Assembly: GCA_947174275.1 (NCBI GenBank)
Contig: CAMWIJ010000028.1
Location: forward strand, 1-35,370
From: an uncultured Muribaculaceae bacterium
Lineage (GTDB): Bacteria > Bacteroidota > Bacteroidia > Bacteroidales > Muribaculaceae
Length of the DNA stretch: 35,370 nt
Direction: 5' to 3'
The notes under the pieces were generated by a model that had not been told where the DNA came from, did no database searches, and saw nothing but the letters and a program-made list of their open reading frames with translations. The translations under genes and the position numbers were made by a program. Positions 8,642 to 16,245 of this stretch are shown here, in pieces. The stretch's first letter is position 1. Each line of letters begins with the position of its first letter.

Positions 8642-9829
8642 ATGAATCAAGACGAAGTGACCGGCTGCCCGACCACGGCCGCCGCCCCTACCGTTACATA
8701 CAACGGACTGACCTTTGTTCCTTTCATCAGCAGGAAGGAAATCAATGCACGTGTCAAGGAGATAGCTGCCGAGATAAGCGGCCGTTTCGAGGGCCGTTGC
8801 CCTCTGCTTGTATGTGTGCTCAACGGCGCGTTTTTGTTTGCCGCCGACATTTTTCGTGAACTGACTATCGACGCTGAAATCACCTTTATCCGCCTTAAAA
8901 GCTACGATGGCATGTCGTCGACGGGCAAGGTGAAGCAGATCCACGGTCTCAGCGAGGATATTGCCGGCCGCGATGTGATAATTGTCGAGGATATAATCGA
9001 CACCGGCCACACCATGGCCGGGCTGCTCGATGACCTCCGCGCCCGTCACCCGCACACGCTCTCCATAGCCACCCTCCTCTTCAAGCCCGATTCGTTGCAG
9101 ACACAGATTAGCCCCGACTATGTAGGCTTCAACATCCCCACTAAATTTATTATAGGCTACGGCCTCGACCTTGACGGACTGGCGCGCAATCTGCCCGACA
9201 TATGGGTGATAGGCGAGCAGGCCGAACAGTCGACAACCCCCAACAAAACAATGCGTAACGTAGTTATATTCGGTGCCCCCGGCAGCGGAAAGGGCACCCA
9301 GAGCGAACGTATCATCAATCGCTACGGCTTCCACCACATATCGACGGGCGACGTGCTCCGTTCACACATCAAGCGCGGCACCGAGCTCGGAGCTATCGCC
9401 GACGGCTATATATCGAAAGGCCAGCTCATTCCCGATGAGCTTATGGTCAAGATTCTGGCCGACGTGCTCGACAACGAGGTGGCTCCCGAAGCCGCAGGCG
9501 TGATTTTCGACGGATTTCCCCGCACGGTGCCTCAGGCCGAGGCTCTCGAACGCATGCTCTCCGAGCGCGGCCGCAAGGTTGACGTAGTGGTAGGTCTCGA
9601 AACCGACGACGATGAGCTCACCCAGCGACTGCTCAAACGCGGTCAGGAATCGGGCCGCAGCGACGACAACATCGAGACTATCCGCAAGCGCCTCGACGTG
9701 TACCACAACCAGACCTCGCCCCTGCGCGACTACTACGACGCCCGCGGCAGCTACCGCCGCATCGAGGGCAAAGGTCACCCCGACAGCATCTTCGAGGATA
9801 TAGCAAAGCATATCGACGCTATCCTCTGA
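8642..9829 (+). CDS. hpt-adk: Fused hypoxanthine phosphoribosyltransferase-adenylate kinase
   Basis: A 395-residue fusion of two complete purine enzymes. Residues about 1-195 are a hypoxanthine(-guanine) phosphoribosyltransferase, shown by the PRPP-binding loop VEDIIDTGHT, an LLFKPDS block and VGFNIPTKFIIGYGLD. After a short Ser/Thr/Pro/Asn linker, residues from Met205 are an adenylate kinase with the P-loop GAPGSGKGTQ, the AMP-binding HISTGDVLR and GVIFDGFPRT blocks, and a short LID without a zinc-binding insert. Neither half lacks an expected catalytic motif, and the linker is continuous in frame. The two genes are neighbours in many Bacteroidetes (known), so fusion by loss of the hpt stop is a simple explanation. 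Combined, the protein would salvage hypoxanthine/guanine to nucleotides and equilibrate adenine nucleotides. An internal start at the adk methionine could also yield free adenylate kinase. Confidence 0.92.
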   Translation: MNQDEVTGCPTTAAAPTVTYNGLTFVPFISRKEINARVKEIAAEISGRFEGRCPLLVCVLNGAFLFAADIFRELTIDAEITFIRLKSYDGMSSTGKVKQIHGLSEDIAGRDVIIVEDIIDTGHTMAGLLDDLRARHPHTLSIATLLFKPDSLQTQISPDYVGFNIPTKFIIGYGLDLDGLARNLPDIWVIGEQAEQSTTPNKTMRNVVIFGAPGSGKGTQSERIINRYGFHHISTGDVLRSHIKRGTELGAIADGYISKGQLIPDELMVKILADVLDNEVAPEAAGVIFDGFPRTVPQAEALERMLSERGRKVDVVVGLETDDDELTQRLLKRGQESGRSDDNIETIRKRLDVYHNQTSPLRDYYDARGSYRRIEGKGHPDSIFEDIAKHIDAIL

Positions 9830-9879
9830 CCGAGAGGAGCGCATACTCACCTTACAAATCATCACGGCGACGGACCGCA

Positions 9880-9904
9880 GGCCGCTTCCTGACCGGAAGC
9901 GGCC
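9880..9904. terminator. Hairpin after hpt-adk, possible terminator
   Basis: A perfect 10-bp stem (GGCCGCTTCC / GGAAGCGGCC) with a 5-base loop lies 50 bases after the hpt-adk stop and before pncA. It lacks a following T-run, so it may be a weak or factor-dependent terminator, or a processing hairpin. Confidence 0.4.
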
Positions 9905-9943
9905 GCTATCCGGCGCCGTTGTCATACCATATACCGGTTAATC

Positions 9944-10531
9944 ATGGATATTACCTCCGATTCAAAGCGCATGCTGCTTGTGGTGGACCCACAGATTGAC
10001 TTTATTACAGGAGTGCTTCCGGTGCCGGGAGCGCGTGAAGCCATGGACCTCCTCGCCGGCTACATAGCGGCGGCCGACGGAAAATATGCCGTTAAGGTTG
10101 TCACGGCCGACTGTCATCCCTACAATCACTGTTCATTTGATGAATATGGCGGCCGGTGGCCGCGCCACTGCGTTGCCGACACCGAGGGCGCCGCGATATG
10201 GCCAGCGCTTGTCGACCCGCTCTATCGCACCGCAGGGGGAGTGACGGTGCTCCACAAGGGACGCGAGCGCGACGTCGAAGAGTACTCGATATTCAAAAAC
10301 GCCGACGCGCGCGCCTGCATAATGAACATTGTGGAGCGACTGGGCATTGAAAAGATAGATATATGCGGTCTGGCCGGCGACGTGTGCGTCGCCGATACGC
10401 TGCGCGACGGCATCGGCATCTTCGGAGCCTCGAAGTTTGAAGTGCTCGCGCAGTATTCTCCATCGCTCGACCGCGGCGTCACTCTCGACCATATCATCTC
10501 GACCAACAATCTTACGTCATGCGACAGATAA
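9944..10531 (+). CDS. pncA: Nicotinamidase
   Basis: A 195-residue cysteine hydrolase that deamidates nicotinamide to nicotinate, the first step of bacterial NAD salvage. The catalytic triad is readable as Asp15 (LLVVDPQIDF), Lys105 (VLHKGRERD) and Cys148 (GLAGDVCVADTL). Metal-site residues of the family are present as Asp56 and His58 in ADCHPYNHCSF and probably His75 in WPRHC. Length is typical. Its 3' end overlaps pncB by 13 bases, so the two are translationally coupled. The product of this enzyme is the substrate of the next, which makes the assignment firm. Confidence 0.95.
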   Translation: MDITSDSKRMLLVVDPQIDFITGVLPVPGAREAMDLLAGYIAAADGKYAVKVVTADCHPYNHCSFDEYGGRWPRHCVADTEGAAIWPALVDPLYRTAGGVTVLHKGRERDVEEYSIFKNADARACIMNIVERLGIEKIDICGLAGDVCVADTLRDGIGIFGASKFEVLAQYSPSLDRGVTLDHIISTNNLTSCDR

Positions 10532-11730
10532 TCACCCATTTTACCGACGACGACCTGTATAAGTTCACCATGTGCTGCGCCGTGATTGAGAACTATCCGC
10601 GCACCCGGGTGTGCTACGAGTTCACCGACCGCAACAACACCGCTTATCCTCCCGGCTTCGCCGACAGGCTCATGGAGCAGATAGCGATGCTTGAAAATGT
10701 GGTGATAACAGACGAGGAGGTCGACTTCATGCGCCGCCGCTGCGCCTACATCCCCGACTGGTTCTACGGCTATCTGCGCGGCTTTCGCTACAAGCGCGAG
10801 TGGGTCAGAGCGTCGCAGGACGCCGACGGGCATCTGTCAATCTCTTTCGAGGGGAGCTGGAGCAGCACTATCCTGCTCGAAGTCAAGGTGCTCGCCATAG
10901 TGTCGGAGCTTTACTACATGATGACCGGCGAGGATGCCCGCCTCGACTACGACGACTATTACACCAAGAGCTACGCCAAGGCGCGTAGGCTGCTCGAAGC
11001 GGGATGCACGTTCAGCGACTTCGGCACACGCCGGCGCGCGTCGTTCAAGGCTCAGGAAGTGGCGGTCAAAGCTATGGTCGACTGTGACCGTTCGGGCGAC
11101 AACCACCCGGGGCGCCTGTCGGGCACAAGCAACGTGTGGCTCGCCATGAAATACGACCTCACTCCCATAGGCACCATGGCCCACGAGTTTATGTGTGCCA
11201 TAGCCGGTATGTACGGCCCCCAGATGGCCAATCATATTGCCATGCGGGCGTGGAGCAACACCTATCGCGGCGCCCTCGGCACATTCCTTTACGACACTTA
11301 CGGCTGGCGCATTTTCAGCCTCAACTTCTCGGAGGATTTCGCCAACATGTTCAAGGGGCTGCGTGTAGACAGCGGCGACAACCGCGAGCAGCTCGACCTG
11401 ATAACGGCCAAATACCGCAGCCTTAACATCGACCCGGCCACGAAGCAGATTGTGTTCAGCAACGCGCTCAACACCGACACAGCGATAGAGATACAGCGTT
11501 ATGCCGAGGGCCGTTGCAAGCCGTCGTTTGGTATCGGCACACACTTCACCAATGATTTCGACGGTATAGAGCCTATGAACATCGTCATAAAGCTCACGTC
11601 GGTAAAAATCACCGAGTCGTGGCCATTCTATTGCTCCACCTGCAAGCTGAGCGAGGATCACGGCAAATACACCGGCAACCCCGACACTATCCGCACCTTT
11701 ATGACTCTGTTACACCTCGACGACCACTGA
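10519..11730 (+). CDS. pncB: Nicotinate phosphoribosyltransferase
   Basis: A 403-residue enzyme that converts nicotinate and PRPP to nicotinate mononucleotide, using ATP. Family blocks are intact: HFTDDDLYKFTMCCAVIENY at the N-terminus, FSDFGTRRRASFKAQE, GTSNVWLAMK, and GTMAHEF with His222, the expected phosphorylated histidine. The PRPP-binding LRVDSGDNREQLD and the C-terminal GIGTHFTNDF are also present. Length is normal. It overlaps pncA by 13 bases and is the last gene before the capsule promoter. No hairpin terminator was seen between its stop and that promoter, so some read-through into the capsule leader is possible. Confidence 0.95.
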   Translation: MRQIITHFTDDDLYKFTMCCAVIENYPRTRVCYEFTDRNNTAYPPGFADRLMEQIAMLENVVITDEEVDFMRRRCAYIPDWFYGYLRGFRYKREWVRASQDADGHLSISFEGSWSSTILLEVKVLAIVSELYYMMTGEDARLDYDDYYTKSYAKARRLLEAGCTFSDFGTRRRASFKAQEVAVKAMVDCDRSGDNHPGRLSGTSNVWLAMKYDLTPIGTMAHEFMCAIAGMYGPQMANHIAMRAWSNTYRGALGTFLYDTYGWRIFSLNFSEDFANMFKGLRVDSGDNREQLDLITAKYRSLNIDPATKQIVFSNALNTDTAIEIQRYAEGRCKPSFGIGTHFTNDFDGIEPMNIVIKLTSVKITESWPFYCSTCKLSEDHGKYTGNPDTIRTFMTLLHLDDH

Positions 11731-11788
11731 CCGCGCCACACATTTTTGCTCCCGGCTATCAAAGAATATACGCTATATGGCGTAAGAT

Positions 11789-11820
11789 TTTGGGGATATA
11801 GAAAAGAATTTGTATCTTTG
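11789..11820 (+). promoter_or_regulatory. Strong promoter of the capsule operon
   Basis: TTTG at 11789-11792, a 20-base spacer, and TATCTTTG at 11813-11820 are an exact match to the Bacteroidetes consensus. It drives a leader of about 200 bases ahead of the first capsule gene. I looked for flanking inverted repeats like those of invertible capsule promoters and found none by eye. Confidence 0.75.
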
Positions 11821-12021
11821 CCGCGGAAAAGTGTCTCCCGCTGGGAGATAAGTATACGGCGTGATGACAATCATAACTACTTATCAGCTTGACTGCCACA
11901 CACCTCTTGTCGAAACCTCCGTTGCCTTAGTTGCACAATCGGGGGAAGAGAGAGTATGTCCGACGATTTTTGCATTTTTCTGATACCCGCGCCGTAAACC
12001 GTCTGATACGCTGAGATTTAC
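11821..12021 (+). promoter_or_regulatory. Capsule operon leader with proximal hairpin
   Basis: The untranslated leader begins with a compact hairpin, TCTCCC-GCT-GGGAGA (11834-11848), within about 25 bases of the expected transcription start. A direct repeat of TCTGATAC occurs near the 3' end (about 11978 and 12002). Capsule leaders in Bacteroides are the sites where UpxY proteins prevent early termination (known), so this leader is the likely target of the protein encoded immediately after it (inference). No T-rich intrinsic terminator was seen in it. Confidence 0.5.
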
Positions 12022-13416
12022 ATGGTCTCATTTTTGGCTTTTGTCGAAAATAGGGTTGCCGGCTCATCCGACAAATCGCTTCATAGCGCCCTGACTTCGT
12101 TTCTTGACGCGCGGGCGCAGACTCACGACACCGATGTCGTGTCGGAAAACGGCCTGAAAGCCTGGGTTGCCGAAATGGCTCTGTCGGGCCTCGCGGCCGC
12201 CACGCGCAAGAAGTATCTCAGCGCAGTCCACAGCATATATAATGAATGGAGCGGTGACGCCGACAGCAACGAGCTTTTCAAGCCCGCCCTGGAAATAGCC
12301 TCGGGCATGACGGCCCGCGACGCCGACCGCGCGGAAGCCAACCTTGCGCTCATACCGCGTCTGCTCAATGTCGGCCCCGCTGCCGGTTATTACGACACGG
12401 TCAATGTCTTTCTCTACCTCCTGTATGACGTGCGGGCCGACATAGATGACGTCATCAGCCTCAAATTCGGCACGCCGATGCCCGACATCCCTCAGCTCAA
12501 CGACATCATCGACCGCATGCAGTCGTCGCGACGCAAAAAATATGTGTTCGGGTTAGGGCAGGGCAAGAAACGCGACGGTAGAATTGCGCTCGACCTCCTG
12601 CGCGACATGAGCGCCACGCTGCCGATGCTCGGCTTCGACTTCGCAGGAGAGTTTTCGCGCGACAGAGTCACTGCGCTGTGGATCACAGCCGCCCGCAAGG
12701 CAGGCGTCACATCGTCGGAAATCCGCGCCACAATAAGCGACATCCCCGCCGAATACGCCCCTCTCCGCCACATCATCCCCGCGCCGCTCACCGATGCAGC
12801 CAGGCTCGACATCATGCGGCGGGTGGCCGACACGATCCACGACGGGGCGCCCCGCTGGTTTGTCATGCGTATGCGCCGCACCACCACGCTCGACGACATA
12901 AAGCGTGCCGTGAGCGACGCGCCCGGCCACCTCTTCGACAACATCAGCTTCTATTATCCAACCCGCGCCGTTGTAACCCTCGACAAGCAGGGAAAGAAAA
13001 TCACGGAAGAGAAGCCCTATCTGCCCGGCATACTATTTTTCCGCCTCCGCAAAGACCGTGTGGCCCACCTCTTCCGTCAGATCGGTCACCTCGCATGGTG
13101 CTACCGCCAGACCAACACCCCCGAAAGCCCTTATTGCGTGATTCCCACCCCGCAGATGAAAGAGTTTCAGCGACAGGTAGGCTCATTCACCTCCGACATA
13201 AGCATGCAACTGGTGAGCCTCGACACCCCGCTCAGCCTCGACAGCAAGGCCCGCATAAGCGGTAAAGGGATGCTTGACAGTCAGGTAGGCATCATCCGCA
13301 GCGTGAGCAATCACAACGGCACCCGCACCTATACTCTCGCCCTCTCCGGCAGCGACTTCGCCACCTGGACCGTCGCCGACATCGAGGAAGTCTACCTCAC
13401 CCCCATCCCCGACTGA
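12022..13416 (+). CDS. Recombinase-like/UpxY-NusG-like fusion regulator
   Basis: A 464-residue protein with two unrelated parts. Residues about 1-75 resemble the SAM-like core-binding domain of tyrosine recombinases (ALTSFLDARAQ, then GLAAATRKKYLSAVHSIYNE). Residues about 105-265 look like a worn catalytic domain (YDTVNVFLYLLYDV, then a helix near VTALWITAARKAGVTSSEIR). The HxxR box and a convincing Arg-His-Arg-Tyr set are not visible, so recombinase activity is doubtful. Residues about 277-385 match an UpxY/NusG NGN domain (RWFVMRMRR, SFYYPTRAVV, YLPGILFFRLRKD). Residues about 410-460 match a KOW domain (SKARISGKGMLDSQVGIIRS, then ADIEEVYL). As the first gene of a capsule operon it is probably a locus-specific transcription antiterminator. 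Its GC-rich composition contrasts with the AT-rich genes that follow. Confidence 0.75.
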   Translation: MVSFLAFVENRVAGSSDKSLHSALTSFLDARAQTHDTDVVSENGLKAWVAEMALSGLAAATRKKYLSAVHSIYNEWSGDADSNELFKPALEIASGMTARDADRAEANLALIPRLLNVGPAAGYYDTVNVFLYLLYDVRADIDDVISLKFGTPMPDIPQLNDIIDRMQSSRRKKYVFGLGQGKKRDGRIALDLLRDMSATLPMLGFDFAGEFSRDRVTALWITAARKAGVTSSEIRATISDIPAEYAPLRHIIPAPLTDAARLDIMRRVADTIHDGAPRWFVMRMRRTTTLDDIKRAVSDAPGHLFDNISFYYPTRAVVTLDKQGKKITEEKPYLPGILFFRLRKDRVAHLFRQIGHLAWCYRQTNTPESPYCVIPTPQMKEFQRQVGSFTSDISMQLVSLDTPLSLDSKARISGKGMLDSQVGIIRSVSNHNGTRTYTLALSGSDFATWTVADIEEVYLTPIPD

Positions 13417-13447
13417 TCAATTACATATAATCATTAAACTATAACAC

Positions 13448-15259
13448 ATGCAAGCGATAATTCTGGCTGCCGGAATGGGCAGACGTCTTGGCAATTTGAC
13501 CAAAGGCCATACAAAATGTATGGTAGAAGTCAATGGCGTCACACTTATAGATCGCGTCATTCAGCAACTTTCACGGTTGAATCTTGATCGTCTTGTACTT
13601 GTCATAGGCTACAAAGGCAAAGAGCTCAAGGAATATTTAGGCAACCGCTATGACGATATAATGAAGATTGAATACGTCGAAAATCCAATCTACGATAAGA
13701 CCAATAATATCTATTCATTGGCTTTGGCTAAAGAATGGCTATGTAAGGATGATACAATTCTATTGGAATCCGATTTGATTTTTGAGGACTCATTGCTCGA
13801 CATCCTTCTCCAGCATCCGGACCCGAATCTTGCGTTGGTCGCTAAATATGAGTCTTGGATGGACGGCACGATGGTGCGAATCAATCAGGACAGGGACATT
13901 GTAAACTTTGTCCCCAAAGCGGCTTTCAGATATGAGAATGTAAATGATTACTACAAGACGGTCAACATCTATAAATTCTCGAAAGAGTTTTCGCAGAAAG
14001 AATACGTCCCGTTCCTTGACGCCTATTCAAAAGTAATGGGCAACAATGAGTATTATGAGCAGGTGCTCCGCGTCATAACGATGGTCCACAATTCGACTCT
14101 CAAAGCATTGCCTGTCGATGGTCGAAAATGGTATGAAATAGATGATATCCAGGATTTGGACATAGCATCCGCCATATTCTCAGAACATGAGATAAAATAT
14201 GGCGAATATCACAAAAGATATGGAGGCTATTGGAGATTCCCTTCGCTCCTTGACTACTGCTACTTAGTAAATCCATTCTTCCCGCCAAAACGAATGATAG
14301 ACGAGATTAAGGCAAACTTCGAAATACTCCTCACAAACTATCCGTCAGGCCAGTTGGTGAATTCACTTCTCGCTGCAAAGTATTTTGGAATACATCAGGA
14401 TTTTGTGGTTGTGGGCAATGGAGCCGCCGAGCTCATTAAGTCATTTGCAGAGTCACACATGTGTGGACGAATAGGAGTCATATTTCCTACATTTGACGAA
14501 TATCCCAACAGATTTCCAAAAGCCGAGATTATTCCATTTATCCCGGAGAAAGCGGATTTCCGTTATGATGCTGACGATCTCATGCAGTTTTATGCCGACA
14601 AGAATCTTGATCAGATGCTGCTTATCAATCCGGATAATCCGTCAGGCAATTTTATCACCATTGACAATGTCATAAGACTTGCTGGCTGGTGTAAAGAGCG
14701 TAAGATAGCCCTGGTGGTTGACGAGTCATTTGTAGATTTCACCGACGGATTTGAGAGCAACTCTTTGCTTAAAAACGAGATTCTTGAAGCATATCCCAAT
14801 CTGTCGGTCATGAAGTCAATCTCCAAAAGTTATGGAGTTCCGGGACTGAGACTCGGTGTATTCGCAACATCCGACAAAAACACCATTGCATGGATGAAAA
14901 AGGATATTTCCATCTGGAACATCAATTCTTTCGGAGAGTTTTACATGCAGATTTTCGGCAAGTATGAAGACGACTATCGAAAAGCCTGTTACAAATTTAT
15001 TGATGAGAGAAATAGGTTCTATCAGCTCTTAAAGGATGTTCCATATCTTCATGTGATGCCGTCGCAGGCCAATTACTTTCTTTGCGAGATAACCGATAGA
15101 TTCTCCTCCAAAGAACTTACCAGAATATTGCTCGACCACGACGTGCTGGTAAGCAACTGCGGACGTAAGAAAAGAATGGAGGACAAGAATCTGATTCGTT
15201 TGGCCGTCCGTTCAAAGAATGACAATGATAAACTTATAGCCATTCTAAAATCAATCTGA
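13448..15259 (+). CDS. Fused LicC-like nucleotidyltransferase and CobD-like PLP enzyme
   Basis: A 603-residue bifunctional cytosolic enzyme. Residues about 1-235 form an NTP transferase close to LicC-type CTP:phosphocholine cytidylyltransferases: ILAAGMGRRL, TKCMVEVNGVTLIDR, KTNNIYSLALAKE and the metal-site LLESDLIFED. Residues about 255-603 form a fold-type I PLP enzyme of the HisC/CobD branch, with INPDNPSGN, VVDESFVDF and the cofactor lysine Lys460 in SISKSYGVPGLRLG. CobD relatives decarboxylate phosphoserine or phosphothreonine to phospho-amino-alcohols (known), so the fusion could make a phospho-amine and activate it as a CDP derivative. Treponema PntC joins similar activities for 2-aminoethylphosphonate. 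However, its transaminase is of another class, and no phosphonate-forming genes are present here. The stop is 3 bases before the next gene. Confidence 0.85.
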   Translation: MQAIILAAGMGRRLGNLTKGHTKCMVEVNGVTLIDRVIQQLSRLNLDRLVLVIGYKGKELKEYLGNRYDDIMKIEYVENPIYDKTNNIYSLALAKEWLCKDDTILLESDLIFEDSLLDILLQHPDPNLALVAKYESWMDGTMVRINQDRDIVNFVPKAAFRYENVNDYYKTVNIYKFSKEFSQKEYVPFLDAYSKVMGNNEYYEQVLRVITMVHNSTLKALPVDGRKWYEIDDIQDLDIASAIFSEHEIKYGEYHKRYGGYWRFPSLLDYCYLVNPFFPPKRMIDEIKANFEILLTNYPSGQLVNSLLAAKYFGIHQDFVVVGNGAAELIKSFAESHMCGRIGVIFPTFDEYPNRFPKAEIIPFIPEKADFRYDADDLMQFYADKNLDQMLLINPDNPSGNFITIDNVIRLAGWCKERKIALVVDESFVDFTDGFESNSLLKNEILEAYPNLSVMKSISKSYGVPGLRLGVFATSDKNTIAWMKKDISIWNINSFGEFYMQIFGKYEDDYRKACYKFIDERNRFYQLLKDVPYLHVMPSQANYFLCEITDRFSSKELTRILLDHDVLVSNCGRKKRMEDKNLIRLAVRSKNDNDKLIAILKSI

Positions 15260-15262
15260 TAA

Positions 15263-16162
15263 ATGCGAATAATCACCGACAGTAATATCTCAGAGCTGAG
15301 TATTACCCCATACGAGTGTGTGAATTGGGTAAAAGAATCGTTCCTGATGAAAGACCGGGCACAATTACCGCCCAAAATCTCACTTCATCCGCAAGGTTCC
15401 GATTTCATCAACACAATGCCGTGCATACTCCCCACTGAGTATCATACTTTCGGGTGCAAGGTCGTTTCACGAATAAAGGGAACGCATCCTGCACTTAAAA
15501 GCAAGATGATGATATTCGATACCCTGACGGGGGAAATGACTACCCTTATTGACACTGACTGGATAACCGCTATGCGAACCGGAGCAGTTGCGGCTCTTGC
15601 AATCAATACCCTAAGAAATATCACGACCAAAATTTATTCATTCATTGGTCTTGGAGCAATGGGGCACTCTACTCTTGATTGTTTTCTTGCAACGAACGAA
15701 GATAGACCAATCACAATACGTTTAAAGAAATACAAGGATCACGCTGAGCGCACTATTGATCGTTATTCCATGTACACCAATGTAGAATGGGCAATTGCAG
15801 ATACCATGGAAGAATTGGTGTCAGGAGCAGATGTTGTCGTGTCATGTATCACCGATGCAGATGGAGTATTAGTGGACGACCTTTCTTTATTTAAAAAAGG
15901 AGTTCTGGTTGTACCGGTTCATACACGAGGATTTCAAAACTGTGATTTAGTTTTCGACAAAGTTTTCGCTGATGACGAAGGACATGTTAAGGGATTCAAA
16001 TACTTCAACGAATTCCGTCAATTTGCCGAATTGTCTGATGTGTTATCTGGAAAGAATCCAGGACGCACATCCGATGATGAAAGAATCCTCTCCTACAATA
16101 TCGGATTAGGATTGCACGATGTTCTCTTTGCGAATAAGATAATCGCGCGACTTGGCGATTGA
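15263..16162 (+). CDS. Ornithine cyclodeaminase/mu-crystallin family enzyme
   Basis: A 299-residue NAD(P)-dependent enzyme of the ornithine cyclodeaminase/mu-crystallin family. Diagnostic blocks are CKVVSRIKGTHPALKSKMMI, FDTLTGEMTTLIDTDWITAM followed by RTGAVAALA, the dinucleotide-binding IGLGAMGHSTLD, and ADVVVSCITDADGVLVDD. Family members cyclise ornithine, interconvert alanine and pyruvate, reduce cyclic ketimines, or in siderophore synthesis (SbnB) oxidatively release 2,3-diaminopropionate. The exact reaction here is unknown. A gap of only 3 bases from the nucleotidyltransferase/PLP fusion strongly suggests it acts in the same pathway, making or modifying an amino compound for the polysaccharide. 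It is AT-rich like its neighbours. An 83-base gap without visible signals separates it from the flippase. Confidence 0.85.
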   Translation: MRIITDSNISELSITPYECVNWVKESFLMKDRAQLPPKISLHPQGSDFINTMPCILPTEYHTFGCKVVSRIKGTHPALKSKMMIFDTLTGEMTTLIDTDWITAMRTGAVAALAINTLRNITTKIYSFIGLGAMGHSTLDCFLATNEDRPITIRLKKYKDHAERTIDRYSMYTNVEWAIADTMEELVSGADVVVSCITDADGVLVDDLSLFKKGVLVVPVHTRGFQNCDLVFDKVFADDEGHVKGFKYFNEFRQFAELSDVLSGKNPGRTSDDERILSYNIGLGLHDVLFANKIIARLGD

Positions 16163-16245
16163 CAGCCCCTTAGAAGAGACACATAGTCAACGCAGAGATA
16201 CTCCATAAAATCCCCAATCTGATTCTATTAATACAAATATAATAA

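Noticed and set aside
11731-12021. An invertible promoter upstream of the capsule operon
   Set aside because: No inverted repeats flanking the promoter could be found by eye. Only direct near-repeats such as TCTGATAC are present.
12022-12820. An active site-specific integrase marking a mobile element
   Set aside because: Clear HxxR and catalytic tyrosine motifs are not visible, no attachment-site repeats were found, and the protein continues into NusG-like domains.
13448-15259. A phosphonate (2-aminoethylphosphonate) activation enzyme of the PntC type
   Set aside because: The PLP domain has a CobD/HisC-type lysine motif rather than the class V type of AEP transaminase, and no PepM or phosphonopyruvate decarboxylase gene is nearby. 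Not fully excluded.
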